DNA of 24,742 nucleotides from Ornithomonoglobus_A sp034090805 (GTDB lineage Bacteria > Bacillota > Clostridia > UBA1381): NCBI GenBank assembly GCA_034090805.1, contig JAXDRV010000031.1, forward strand, positions 1 through 24,742, written 5' to 3'. A program made the position numbers and the translations under genes. Positions 1 through 7,736 of the stretch are shown one piece after another. The notes under the pieces are model-generated. The model worked only from the letters and a program-made list of their open reading frames with translations, had not been told where the DNA came from and ran no database searches. Every line of letters begins with the position of its first letter. Position 1 is the first letter of the stretch.

Positions 1-18
1 TTTTCTCTCAAAATATTT

Positions 19-153
19 ATTTGGGCAGACTTTATCAATGCGAACTGTGTAAAATCTCTGATTTTACACGAAAAATTTTGACAATAGTCATAATTTTTCA
101 AATGCGATTGAAAATCGCATTTGTTCAGTGAGCATTATATATTTTGCCCAAAT
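19..153. repeat. Structured AT-rich intergenic stretch with nested inverted repeats
   Basis: An outer 9-bp inverted repeat (ATTTGGGCA at 19-27, TGCCCAAAT at 145-153) encloses two perfect hairpins: a 9-bp stem GTGTAAAAT/ATTTTACAC at 47-55 and 61-69, and an 11-bp stem CAAATGCGATT/AATCGCATTTG at 99-109 and 113-123 with a three-base loop. Neither hairpin is followed by a clean T-tract, so an ordinary terminator for an unseen upstream gene is possible but not demonstrated. No coding sequence is supported from 1 to 266. Confidence 0.45.
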
Positions 154-195
154 ATGAACAAATAATAAATTTTTTTACGAAATGCGTAATTTATA

Positions 196-224
196 TTGAA
201 ATTTTTTCGTTTTGGTTATATACT
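196..224 (+). promoter_or_regulatory. Sigma-A promoter of the DUF5685-dnaJ-yqhQ-prmC operon
   Basis: A -35 box TTGAAA (196-201), a 17-bp spacer and a -10 box TATACT (219-224) lie 42 bp before the first start codon. No other promoter-like sequence is visible before the terminator after prmC. Confidence 0.6.
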
Positions 225-266
225 TATATATAGTGTACCCGATTAAAAAGTAAGATGGGTGATGAA

Positions 267-1145
267 ATGTTTGGATATATTGCTCCCTGCAAGGGACAAC
301 TCGGTGAGGAGGGCTTTGAAAAATTCAGCGCATATTACTGCGGACTGTGCAAGGCGATGGGACGGAAATGCTCGCAGCTTTCGAGGCTGGGACTGAGCTA
401 CGATGCGGCGTTTTTGGCACTTGTATTGTCATCGGCTGAGGACAGACCGCATATCGAACGCATGGAACGTTGCATGGTGCACCCGTTCAAAAAGCGTCTT
501 TGCATAAAAAACGACAGAGCCGTTGATTACAGCGCAAGCATGGGCGTGCTGCTGTCGTATTTAAAGCTGCTCGACGATTGGCACGATGAGCGCAGCCTGA
601 AGGCATTGGCGGGAATGGGAGTTTTTGCTGTCGGAGTGTATCGTGTGAAAAGGCGGTATTCCGAGGAATACGAATATATCAAAAGCTGCCTTGACGAGCT
701 GAGCGCACTGGAAAAAAGCCGCTGCGGAGAGCTTGACCGCACTGCGGACTGCTTTGCGAGGATACTGCGACGTTTGTTTGCGCCGTCGTTTATTGAGGAC
801 AGCGATATGCGGCGTGTTCTTGAGTGGCTCGGCTATAATATAGGGCGGTGGATATATGTTCTTGATGCGGTAAACGATATGTCGGACGATTACAAAAACG
901 GCGCATATAATCCGCTGCTGACAGGCTTTGACGGTGGGGATATTAAGCGTTATGCTGCGGAAAAGGCAAGGGAGCTGAGCGTGTCGCTTACGTTTACCCT
1001 GGAAAATGCGGCATCGGCTTTTGAGCTTTTAAAGGTGTACAGAAATTACGAGGTAATATACAGGATTGTATACGACAGTCTGCGGCTTAAGCAGGCGTCG
1101 GTGTTAAAAAAACTTGAGAATCCGGAAAATGAAGGGATTGAATAA
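267..1145 (+). CDS. DUF5685 family protein of unknown function
   Basis: This 292-residue protein belongs to an uncharacterised family common in Clostridia. The recognisable features are the N-terminus MFGYI, the motif YYCGLC with Cys25 and Cys28, a basic stretch around VHPFKKR, and a C-terminal block near residues 190-220 reading RWIYVLDAVNDM followed by NPLL. That block has several acidic residues and resembles the helical metal-binding motifs of isoprenoid-synthase-like folds, but a catalytic role is my inference only. I chose the ATG at 267 because the family begins MFGYI; an in-frame ATG at 255 would add four residues, and neither start has a strong ribosome binding site. It is the first gene of an operon and lies 6 bp before the J-domain gene, a pairing that suggests a shared folding or assembly role. 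Confidence 0.85.
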   Translation: MFGYIAPCKGQLGEEGFEKFSAYYCGLCKAMGRKCSQLSRLGLSYDAAFLALVLSSAEDRPHIERMERCMVHPFKKRLCIKNDRAVDYSASMGVLLSYLKLLDDWHDERSLKALAGMGVFAVGVYRVKRRYSEEYEYIKSCLDELSALEKSRCGELDRTADCFARILRRLFAPSFIEDSDMRRVLEWLGYNIGRWIYVLDAVNDMSDDYKNGAYNPLLTGFDGGDIKRYAAEKARELSVSLTFTLENAASAFELLKVYRNYEVIYRIVYDSLRLKQASVLKKLENPENEGIE

Positions 1146-1151
1146 ACAGCT

Positions 1152-1763
1152 ATGGATCCGTATGAAGTACTCGGCGTTCCGAGAGACGCAGATGAAGAAA
1201 CGATCAAAAAAGCATACAGAGAGCTTATAAAAAAATATCACCCCGATAAGTACGTGAACAGTCCTCTTGCCGATATGGCAAGCCAAAAGACAAAGGAAAT
1301 AAACCGTGCGTATGATATGATAAACGGTAAAAATACCGATACGGGACAGAATGGTAATTCGTGGTATTCGGGCTACGGTCATGGAGGTTATTCGTATACC
1401 TCCGGGACGGACAGCTATACAAATGTCCGTGCGCTGCTGAATATGGGACGTACCGCAGAGGCTGAGGCTATGCTCAACCGTTTGCAGAAAAATGCGGAGT
1501 GGTATTTCCTAATGGGAGTGATTTGCCTGAGGAAGGGCTGGTACGACCAAGGCGTGACGAATTTAAAGCGTGCGTGCGAGCTTGAGCCGAATAATATAGA
1601 ATACAGAAACGCATACGATAACGTAACGCAGAGAAACAGAACGTATACAACGTATACACAGAGAACGAACACCTCGCCGGACGTGTGCCCGTGCGATGTC
1701 TGTCCGTGCTGGTGTGTTCCGTGCTGTATACCGTGCGACTGCGTGCCGTGCTGCGGATGCTGA
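1152..1763 (+). CDS. J-domain (DnaJ-like) protein with cysteine-rich tail
   Basis: The 203-residue protein begins with a compact J domain (residues 1-60), including the diagnostic HPD at 30-32, which stimulates Hsp70 (DnaK) ATPase. A low-complexity Gly/Tyr/Ser linker (about 68-90) follows, then a short TPR-like helical segment (about 90-150). The last 25 residues (179-203) contain 12 cysteines in CxC, CxxC and CC arrangements. It lacks the G/F region, the CXXCXGXG zinc repeats and the C-terminal substrate domains of true DnaJ, so it is a type III J protein and not the general chaperone. The tail could bind metal or form a redox or membrane-attached module; that is inference. The ribosome binding site before the ATG is weak, consistent with translation coupled to the upstream gene. 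Confidence 0.85.
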   Translation: MDPYEVLGVPRDADEETIKKAYRELIKKYHPDKYVNSPLADMASQKTKEINRAYDMINGKNTDTGQNGNSWYSGYGHGGYSYTSGTDSYTNVRALLNMGRTAEAEAMLNRLQKNAEWYFLMGVICLRKGWYDQGVTNLKRACELEPNNIEYRNAYDNVTQRNRTYTTYTQRTNTSPDVCPCDVCPCWCVPCCIPCDCVPCCGC

Positions 1764-1809
1764 TTATAAAAATATACCGCTGTGCAGCGGAGAAACGGAG
1801 ATAATACAA

Positions 1810-2769
1810 ATGGAAAACAAGGAACAGCATATAACCTCTATAGGCGGTCAGGCGGTTATGGAGGGTGTAATGATGAGAGGCCCGTACAAGACTGCCGTTG
1901 CGGTCAGAAAGCCGGACGGAGATGTGGAAACAAAGGTTGAGGAAAACGGAGTAAAAACACGTCCGAAGTTTTGCAGGTGGCCGATTGTAAGAGGCTGCGT
2001 GAACTTTTTCGATTCGCTCGTGATAGGCATGAAGGCTCTGATGTACAGTGCGGAGTTTGTTGATCTTGAGGGCGATGAGGAAGAGGAGGAAAGCAAATTC
2101 GATCAATGGCTTGAGCGTAAATTCGGCGATAAGATCAAGGATATAGTTATATACGTATCGATTGCGATTTCGCTTGTGCTGTCGATAGGCTTGTTTATGG
2201 TTTTGCCTACATTTATTACAAGACTTATCGAGGCGGTACCGTTTTTAAAATCGGTAACGGCGACTCATGCGTTTACAAGCGTGTGCGAGGGAATTATAAG
2301 AATGTTGATATTCCTCGGATATATGCTGCTTGTGTCGCAGATGAAGGAGATAAAGCGTGTGTTCGAGTATCACGGAGCGGAGCATAAGACGATAGCCTGC
2401 TATGAGGCTGGCGAGGAGCTTACCGTCGAAAACATACGCAAATTCACGCGCTTTCATCCGAGATGCGGAACGAGCTTTCTGCTTTTTGTCATGATAATAA
2501 GTATAATTGTGTTTGCGCTGCTGCCGAAAACGGGAGTGATTCTGCGTGTGCTGATGCGCCTTGCGCTGCTGCCGGTGGTTGCGGGACTGTCGTATGAGGT
2601 AATCAAGTGGGCGGGCAGGAGCAGGAATAAAGCCGTCTGCACGCTTTCAAAGCCGGGGCTGTGGCTGCAAAGACTGACGACACGTGAGCCGGACGACAGC
2701 CAGATTGAGGTTGCGATAGCGTCCATGGTTCCGTGCATACCGGAAAATAAGGACGAGGACAAATGGTAA
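1810..2769 (+). CDS. yqhQ: YqhQ-like DUF1385 membrane protein
   Basis: This 319-residue integral membrane protein matches the DUF1385/YqhQ family. The family signature GGQAVMEGVMMRGP is near the N-terminus (residues 12-25), hydrophobic segments start near residues 110, 160 and 215, and the conserved segment EYHGAEHKTIACYEAGE carries His residues that make a metal-binding role plausible. The biochemical function is not established. The ATG at 1810 follows a GGAG and is the only start that gives the family N-terminus; the open frame continues upstream through the DnaJ tail in another frame, which I treat as spurious. The gene overlaps prmC by 7 bp, a conserved Firmicutes arrangement indicating translational coupling. 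Confidence 0.9.
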   Translation: MENKEQHITSIGGQAVMEGVMMRGPYKTAVAVRKPDGDVETKVEENGVKTRPKFCRWPIVRGCVNFFDSLVIGMKALMYSAEFVDLEGDEEEEESKFDQWLERKFGDKIKDIVIYVSIAISLVLSIGLFMVLPTFITRLIEAVPFLKSVTATHAFTSVCEGIIRMLIFLGYMLLVSQMKEIKRVFEYHGAEHKTIACYEAGEELTVENIRKFTRFHPRCGTSFLLFVMIISIIVFALLPKTGVILRVLMRLALLPVVAGLSYEVIKWAGRSRNKAVCTLSKPGLWLQRLTTREPDDSQIEVAIASMVPCIPENKDEDKW

Positions 2770-3584
2770 TTTCCGAATTGATACACAAAATAAAGGAACA
2801 GCTCACGGACAACGCCGATTTTGAGGCGCGGGAGATAGTGTCGGCGGCATTGAAAGCGGACAGAGCCTTTCTTATTATAAATGCAAAAACGGAGGTTTGC
2901 GAGGCTGCGGAAACGGCGGCACTTGATATGCTGCGGCGCAGACTCGGCGGAGAGCCGCTTCAGTACATACTTGGCTTTGCGGAATTTATGTCGCTTAGGT
3001 TCAAGGTGACGAGGGATACGCTGATTCCGAGGAGCGATACGGAAACGCTTGTGGAAACGGTGCTTGACAGGCTCGGCGGCGGTGAAGCGAATCTGCTTGA
3101 TATAGGTACGGGTACGGGATGTATAGGAATAAGCATATCGTATTACAACAAAAACGTACACCCGACACTTGTTGATATAAGCGGCGGCGCACTGCGCATT
3201 GCGGGAGAAAATGCTGCGGCGAACGGAGTTGCTGCAAAGCTTTTGCAGCTTGATATTATGGAGGAAATCCCAACGGGCGAATATGACATAATAGTGTCAA
3301 ATCCGCCGTATATCGAAAGTGGGGTAATCCCCACGCTGCAAACCGAGGTGAAGGATTATGAGCCTGTTTCCGCCCTTGACGGCGGCGGTGACGGATTGAA
3401 GTTTTACCGCCGTATAATCAAAATTGCGCAGAAGCTGCTTAAAAACGGCGGCAGACTGTTTTTTGAGATAGGATATAATCAAGGCGGCGCAGTCGAGGAG
3501 CTGATGAAAGAGAGCTTCTGTGAAATAGAAATAATAAAAGACCTTTGCGGCAATGACAGGGTTGTCTGCGGAAGGCTCAAGTAA
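2763..3584 (+). CDS. prmC: Peptide chain release factor N5-glutamine methyltransferase
   Basis: PrmC (HemK) transfers a methyl group from S-adenosylmethionine to the glutamine of the GGQ motif of release factors RF1 and RF2 in the cytoplasm, which increases termination efficiency. The 273-residue protein has the usual length. It shows the helical N-terminal release-factor-binding domain, the linker signature LIPRSDTETLVE (about residues 88-99), SAM-binding motif I LDIGTGTGCIGISI, and the catalytic NPPY in SNPPYIE. The start overlaps the end of yqhQ. In many Firmicutes prfA (RF1) is adjacent; here a terminator follows directly and no release-factor gene lies in the window. Confidence 0.95.
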   Translation: MVISELIHKIKEQLTDNADFEAREIVSAALKADRAFLIINAKTEVCEAAETAALDMLRRRLGGEPLQYILGFAEFMSLRFKVTRDTLIPRSDTETLVETVLDRLGGGEANLLDIGTGTGCIGISISYYNKNVHPTLVDISGGALRIAGENAAANGVAAKLLQLDIMEEIPTGEYDIIVSNPPYIESGVIPTLQTEVKDYEPVSALDGGGDGLKFYRRIIKIAQKLLKNGGRLFFEIGYNQGGAVEELMKESFCEIEIIKDLCGNDRVVCGRLK

Positions 3585-3608
3585 AAACGGCTTTGCCGTT
3601 TTTTTTGT
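3583..3608 (+). terminator. Rho-independent terminator after prmC
   Basis: A perfect stem (AAAAACGGC/GCCGTTTTT, loop TTT) is followed by a run of T residues, immediately after the prmC stop codon. Confidence 0.85.
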
Positions 3609-3611
3609 TGC

Positions 3612-3628
3612 TGTAATCTTGCTGTAAT
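3612..3628 (+). promoter_or_regulatory. WalR-type box 1 upstream of the NlpC/P60 gene
   Basis: The direct repeat TGTAAT-N5-TGTAAT exactly matches the consensus TGTWAH-N5-TGTWAH of the essential cell-wall regulator WalR (YycF). It lies about 180 bp upstream of the -35 box. Assignment to WalR rests on the consensus known from Bacillus and Staphylococcus; no walKR genes are in the window. Confidence 0.45.
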
Positions 3629-3760
3629 ATTGAAATTTTATCGTAATATTAAAATTTTTTATTTTTGTTAAATGTATACAATTTAATATATTGGAAATTA
3701 TATCTTATATACAGTCGATATAAAAAAACCCCTTATTTTTGTTACAAAAACATCTGTAAC

Positions 3761-3777
3761 GTTACACAAATGTTACA
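3761..3777 (-). promoter_or_regulatory. WalR-type box 2 with extra TGTWAC half-sites
   Basis: Read on the minus strand this is TGTAAC-N5-TGTAAC, a second perfect WalR-type direct repeat. Its outer half overlaps a 12-bp palindrome TGTAACGTTACA (3755-3766). Further half-sites lie at 3740-3745 and 3874-3879. The box is centred about 70 bp before the predicted transcription start, where activator sites are often found. Confidence 0.5.
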
Positions 3778-3805
3778 AAAGTGTTGCAAAATGAGAAAAA
3801 AGGTG

Positions 3806-3834
3806 TTGACAAATGGGTTAAAGTGGTGTATAAT
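3806..3834 (+). promoter_or_regulatory. Consensus sigma-A promoter of the NlpC/P60 gene
   Basis: Perfect -35 TTGACA (3806-3811) and perfect -10 TATAAT (3829-3834) are separated by 17 bp. Transcription should begin near 3841, leaving an untranslated leader of about 160 nt. Confidence 0.85.
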
Positions 3835-3840
3835 GGCTTT

Positions 3841-3857
3841 TGTAATCAAATTGTAAC
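3841..3857 (+). promoter_or_regulatory. WalR-type box 3 at the predicted transcription start
   Basis: TGTAAT-N5-TGTAAC is a third perfect match to the WalR consensus, placed just downstream of the -10 box. A regulator bound here would be expected to hinder initiation, so upstream and downstream boxes might act in opposite directions; that is inference. Confidence 0.45.
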
Positions 3858-3932
3858 AAAACAGACATCAATGTGTAACTGTTGAAATATTATTGAAATC
3901 GAACGGTTACATAATGGAAAAGACAGCATTAT

Positions 3933-3961
3933 ACACCCTGTCGGCTCACGGCAGAGGGTGT
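3933..3961 (+). other. Hairpin in the 5' leader of the NlpC/P60 mRNA
   Basis: ACACCC pairs with GGGTGT and TGTCG with CGGCA around a GCTCA loop, with a two-base GA bulge. It ends 40 nt before the start codon and has no T-tract. I do not recognise a riboswitch class here. The rest of the 417-bp gene-free stretch 3585-4001 holds the terminator, boxes and promoter listed separately. Confidence 0.4.
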
Positions 3962-4001
3962 CGAATATAAATATATTGTGAGCAGAAAGGCTATGTAGGA
4001 T

Positions 4002-5210
4002 ATGAAAAATTTTAAACATACGGTTGTTGCGATTATTGCCGTTGCGATCATGAGCTCGCTTGCGGCTGCGCAGAGCGCAGACTTAGCGGTGGCAAGAGCC
4101 GAAAGAGATAAAAAGCTCAGTGCGGCGGCTGAGGTTCAGAGCATGACAATAACGGAAAAGAACGTAGACGGCAGCGGAGTTGTTGCGGCGGCTCTTACGA
4201 ACGATACAACGGCTGTTGCTCAGGCGGCTGCCGAAATAGAAAATTCGGTAGACCGTTCAAGCTATCAGCTCGGATACGTTGAAACAACGCAGGGGGGAGT
4301 AGAGCTTTACGCATCGCCCTCGTCGTCGTCCGAGGTGGTTGGTCAGCTTGAGCCGTGCGATCAGGTGGAAATTCTCGAAAGCACAGAGGGATATTATAAG
4401 GTATCGGCGGAAAACGGTTCGGGATATATCCCGGCAGAATTCGTTACGGACGATAAGAGCGACGCACAGTATGCGGCAAAGCAGTACGACCATTATAAGC
4501 TGGCGAAGGTTCTTTCATTTGCAAACGGTGTAAACGTAAGATCGGAGGCATCGAAGGAATCGTCGGCAATTGATCAGATTTCGGACGAAACGGATATAGT
4601 TGTTCTCGGTGGAGAGGGTGATTTTATAAAGATTGCCTACGGCAGCGACTACAGCGGAGAGGGATATATTATCAATACAGTAGTTGACTTTACGGGCGAG
4701 TGGGTAGAAAAATCGCACGTTGCAGAGGTTAAGCAGGCTGCCGAGGAAAGAAGAGCCGCTGCGGCAAGAGCCGAGGAGCAGGCAAGGAAAAATTCTGCGG
4801 CTGTGGGAGCGTCAACGCAGAGCACTCCGAATCCCGTATCGTCAACGGGCGGTCAGGCACTTGTTGATACGGCAATGCAGTATTTGGGAGTACCGTATGT
4901 ATGGGGCGGAACGTCACCGTCGGGATTTGACTGTTCGGGACTTGTGCAGTACGTATGCAAAGCAAACGGAATAAGCGTAAACCGCGTTGCGGCAGACCAG
5001 AGAAATAACGGAACATACGTAAGCCGTGACAATCTGCTGCCCGGAGATTTGGTATTCTTTGCAAACAGCGGCGGCATACACCACGTTGGAATTTACGTAG
5101 GAGACGGAAACATGATACACGCACCTCAGACAGGTGACGTTGTTAAGGTTTCGTCCATAGAAACAGACTACAGAGTAAGACAGTACGCAGGCGCAACAAG
5201 AGTTTGGTAA
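4002..5210 (+). CDS. Secreted SH3-SH3-NlpC/P60 peptidoglycan hydrolase
   Basis: This 402-residue exported protein probably cleaves stem-peptide bonds in peptidoglycan (NlpC/P60 endopeptidases typically cut gamma-D-Glu to diamino acid). A signal peptide covers about residues 1-24 with an AAA-type end. Two bacterial SH3 domains, which bind cell wall, span about 90-150 and 165-235. An Ala/Glu/Arg-rich helical linker with coiled-coil character (about 240-270) and a Ser/Thr/Pro-rich spacer lead to the NlpC/P60 domain (about 285-402). The catalytic cysteine is in GFDCSGLVQY, the first histidine in GGIHHVGIYVGDG and the third polar residue is probably the histidine of MIHAP. It is a single-gene unit with a consensus promoter, three WalR-type boxes and its own terminator, as expected for a regulated autolysin. 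Confidence 0.93.
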   Translation: MKNFKHTVVAIIAVAIMSSLAAAQSADLAVARAERDKKLSAAAEVQSMTITEKNVDGSGVVAAALTNDTTAVAQAAAEIENSVDRSSYQLGYVETTQGGVELYASPSSSSEVVGQLEPCDQVEILESTEGYYKVSAENGSGYIPAEFVTDDKSDAQYAAKQYDHYKLAKVLSFANGVNVRSEASKESSAIDQISDETDIVVLGGEGDFIKIAYGSDYSGEGYIINTVVDFTGEWVEKSHVAEVKQAAEERRAAAARAEEQARKNSAAVGASTQSTPNPVSSTGGQALVDTAMQYLGVPYVWGGTSPSGFDCSGLVQYVCKANGISVNRVAADQRNNGTYVSRDNLLPGDLVFFANSGGIHHVGIYVGDGNMIHAPQTGDVVKVSSIETDYRVRQYAGATRVW

Positions 5211-5215
5211 AATTA

Positions 5216-5254
5216 AACGGGACGGGGTAAAATAAGCTCCGTCCCGTTGTTTTA
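5216..5254 (+). terminator. Rho-independent terminator after the NlpC/P60 gene
   Basis: A 10-bp perfect GC-rich stem (AACGGGACGG at 5216-5225, CCGTCCCGTT at 5239-5248) is followed by GTTTTT-like sequence. It also lies beyond the 3' end of the convergent cobO gene and may limit transcription from both sides, although the T-tract favours the plus strand. Confidence 0.85.
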
Positions 5255-5283
5255 TGTCGGGAAATTATTGATTTTAAGCTGAA

Positions 5284-5778
5284 TTAATATTCAATCCCCT
5301 CACGTGCGGCGGCTCCTTTGTCAAAGGGGTGCCGTACTTTTTTTATTTCGGAAATATAGTCCGCTTTTTTGAGAATTTCGGCCTTTGGCTCTCTGCCGGT
5401 AAGCACGATTTCGCAATTCTTTTCCAAAACACCGAAAAGCAGTTCGGTATCAAGAAGTCCCATGTTCATCGCAGGTATTGCCTCATCAAGGATTATCATA
5501 TCAAAATCACCGTCAAGCGCAGTGCGCAGTATTTCGTTATGCTCATGCACAACAGCCGCCTTATCCTCGTCCGACATCGACCACACAAAGCCGTAATCGC
5601 GCGACAGACGCTTTACCGTGACGTTTGGTATATTACCGAAGGCGAGCGCCTCGCCGCTGCCGGAGCCTTTTAAAAGCTGCGCAAACAGCACGCTTTTTCC
5701 GTAAGCACTCATGCGCAAAGCCATACCGGCGGCGGCTGAGGTTTTGCCCTTGCCGTCGCCGGTTATAATGTGCATCAT
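5284..5778 (-). CDS. cobO: Corrinoid adenosyltransferase (CobA/CobO family)
   Basis: The 164-residue protein transfers the adenosyl group of ATP to the cobalt of cob(I)yrinic acid a,c-diamide or related corrinoids, making the coenzyme B12 upper ligand in the cytoplasm. The P-loop GDGKGKTSAAAG (residues 7-18), the segment LLKGSGSGE and the Walker-B-like LDEAIPA (about 95-103) are all present. It is a little shorter than the usual 170-200 residues because the extended N-terminus is missing, which is frequent in clostridial members. The start ATG overlaps the metG stop codon by one base (TAATG), so translation is probably coupled; a second ATG follows immediately. No other cobalamin-biosynthesis gene is in the window, but a corrinoid-reactivation protein is encoded at 18630. 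Confidence 0.88.
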   Translation of the reverse strand: MMHIITGDGKGKTSAAAGMALRMSAYGKSVLFAQLLKGSGSGEALAFGNIPNVTVKRLSRDYGFVWSMSDEDKAAVVHEHNEILRTALDGDFDMIILDEAIPAMNMGLLDTELLFGVLEKNCEIVLTGREPKAEILKKADYISEIKKVRHPFDKGAAAREGIEY

Positions 5779-7703
5779 TAAACTATCTCCGCACCGCTCT
5801 GAATATCGTTAAGAGTTGTCAGAACGGTCAGTGTGTCGTTGTATTCGGCAGATAAAATCATGCCCTGCGATTCAAGACCCATCATCTTTCTCGGCTTGAA
5901 GTTTGCGATAAACAAGACGTTTTTGCCGATAAGCTCCTCAGGCTTGTGGAATTTTGCAATGCCGGAAAGTATCTGGCGTGTTTCGCTGCCTGTTTGGAGC
6001 GTAAAGCGCAGAAGCTTTGAGGATTTGGGGACTTTTTCACATTCTATGACCTTGCCGACTCTTATATCAAGCTTTTCAAAATCCTCAAATTCAACGAAAT
6101 CCTTAAACGGAGCAATCTCGATTTTCTCCTCCTCAGTCTCGTTTTCCGCCGCAAGCTCCTCAAGCTTTTTGTCTATGTCGATTCTTGCAAAAATCGGAAC
6201 AGGCTCTGATACCTTTGTCCCGGCGGCGGTTGCGCCGAAGGTCTTTGTGCTTTCAAAGCCAAGCTCCGAGGCGTTAAGCTGAGCTGCGATTTTTGCCGAT
6301 GTATCGGGCATGAACGGCGAAAGGAGAGCGGCGATAATTCTTATCGTTTCCGCAAGATTATACATAACCGTTCCGAGTCTGGGTTTGTCCTCATCATTCT
6401 TTGCAAGCACCCACGGAGTGGTTTCGTCAATGTATTTGTTTGCACGGTCAACGACTTTCCATATCTCGTCAAGGCTGTCCGCAACACGCAGCGCCGCCAT
6501 CTTTTCCGAAATTTTGCCTATTGCGGCAGTCGCAGATGCCTTGAGGTCTGCGTCAAATTCACCCTCGGTGTCGCCTGCGGGGATTTCACTGCCGAAATAT
6601 TTGTTAATCATTGCAACGGTTCTGTTTACCAGATTGCCGAGTGTGTTTGCGAGATCGCTGTTGTAGCGGTTCATGAATACGTCATACGTTATCGTTCCGT
6701 CCTGTGCAAATGGCATCTCATGGAGCGAATAATAGCGCACTGCGTCAACGCCGAAATGACGGACAAGATCCTGCGCATATATTACGTTTCCTCTCGATTT
6801 GCTCATCTTTTCCTCGCCGAAAAGCATCCACGGGTGACCGAACACCTGCTTCGGCAGAGGTTCGCCCAGAGCCATAAGCATTATCGGCCAGTATATCGTA
6901 TGGAATCGGAGAATATCCTTTCCTATTATATGCACGTCCGCAGGCCAGTATTTTTTGTAAAGCTCTCCCTTTTCGTCGGGAGTGTAGCCGAGAGCCGTGA
7001 TATAGTTTGAAAGTGCGTCGATCCATACGTAAACAACGTGACCGGGATCAAATTCAACCGGGATACCCCATGTAAAGCTTGTACGTGAAACGCATAAGTC
7101 CTGAAGTCCGGGTTTTAGGAAGTTATTTACCATTTCCTTTTTGCGTGACTCCGGCTGAATAAATTCGGGGTGTTCCTCTATATACTGCATCAGCTTATCC
7201 TGATACTTGCTCATTTTGAAGAAGTAAGCCTCCTCCTTTGTCGGCTTTACCTCACGTCCGCAGTCGGGGCATTTGCCGTCAACAAGCTGCGTCTGCGTCC
7301 AAAACGACTCACAGGGTGTGCAGTACAAGCCCTCGTATTCGCTTTTATATATGTCGCCTTGGTCGTAAAGCTTTTTGAATATCTGCTGAACGGCTTTTAC
7401 GTGATAATCGTCCGTTGTGCGGATAAATTTATCGTAGCTGATATTGAGCATATCGGCAATATCACGTATTTCGCCGGCGATTTTGTCAACGTGCTGCTGA
7501 GGGGTTATGCCCTCCGCCTCGGCGATTTCCTGTATTTTCTGACCATGCTCGTCCGTTCCGGTAAGGAAGAATACGTCCTTGCCGATAAAACGGTTAAACC
7601 TCGCTATTGCGTCTGTAAGGATTATTTCGTAGGTGTTGCCGATGTGCGGCGTTTTTGAGGTGTACGCAATGGCGGTGGTTATATAGAATTTTTCTTTTTC
7701 CAT
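5778..7703 (-). CDS. metG: Methionyl-tRNA synthetase
   Basis: MetG charges tRNA-Met with methionine using ATP. At 641 residues it has the full bacterial architecture: class I Rossmann catalytic domain with the HIGH-like motif PHIGN (about residue 19), a zinc-binding insertion with CTPC and CPDC pairs (about 127-150), KMSKS within KMSKSRGNVI (about residue 300), the anticodon-binding helical domain, and a C-terminal EMAP/Trbp111-like tRNA-binding domain (about residues 535-641, beginning FEDFEKLDIRVGKV). An AAAGGAG ribosome binding site precedes the ATG at 7703. I see no T-box leader upstream; that gap is filled by repeat copy 1. Confidence 0.97.
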   Translation of the reverse strand: MEKEKFYITTAIAYTSKTPHIGNTYEIILTDAIARFNRFIGKDVFFLTGTDEHGQKIQEIAEAEGITPQQHVDKIAGEIRDIADMLNISYDKFIRTTDDYHVKAVQQIFKKLYDQGDIYKSEYEGLYCTPCESFWTQTQLVDGKCPDCGREVKPTKEEAYFFKMSKYQDKLMQYIEEHPEFIQPESRKKEMVNNFLKPGLQDLCVSRTSFTWGIPVEFDPGHVVYVWIDALSNYITALGYTPDEKGELYKKYWPADVHIIGKDILRFHTIYWPIMLMALGEPLPKQVFGHPWMLFGEEKMSKSRGNVIYAQDLVRHFGVDAVRYYSLHEMPFAQDGTITYDVFMNRYNSDLANTLGNLVNRTVAMINKYFGSEIPAGDTEGEFDADLKASATAAIGKISEKMAALRVADSLDEIWKVVDRANKYIDETTPWVLAKNDEDKPRLGTVMYNLAETIRIIAALLSPFMPDTSAKIAAQLNASELGFESTKTFGATAAGTKVSEPVPIFARIDIDKKLEELAAENETEEEKIEIAPFKDFVEFEDFEKLDIRVGKVIECEKVPKSSKLLRFTLQTGSETRQILSGIAKFHKPEELIGKNVLFIANFKPRKMMGLESQGMILSAEYNDTLTVLTTLNDIQSGAEIV

Positions 7704-7736
7704 GGTGTTCTCCTTTCTTGTGATTATTTTTGGTCG

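Noticed and set aside
1696..1809. N-terminal extension of YqhQ
   Set aside because: It overlaps the cysteine tail of the J protein in another frame, and the conserved family start lies just after the ATG at 1810.
3665..3856. Possible 63-residue protein in the region before the NlpC/P60 gene
   Set aside because: It has no ribosome binding site, is AT-driven in composition, and overlaps the consensus promoter and two WalR-type boxes.
3835..4001. Cyclic-di-AMP riboswitch
   Set aside because: The neighbouring gene type fits, but the conserved sequence blocks of that riboswitch are not recognisable in the leader.
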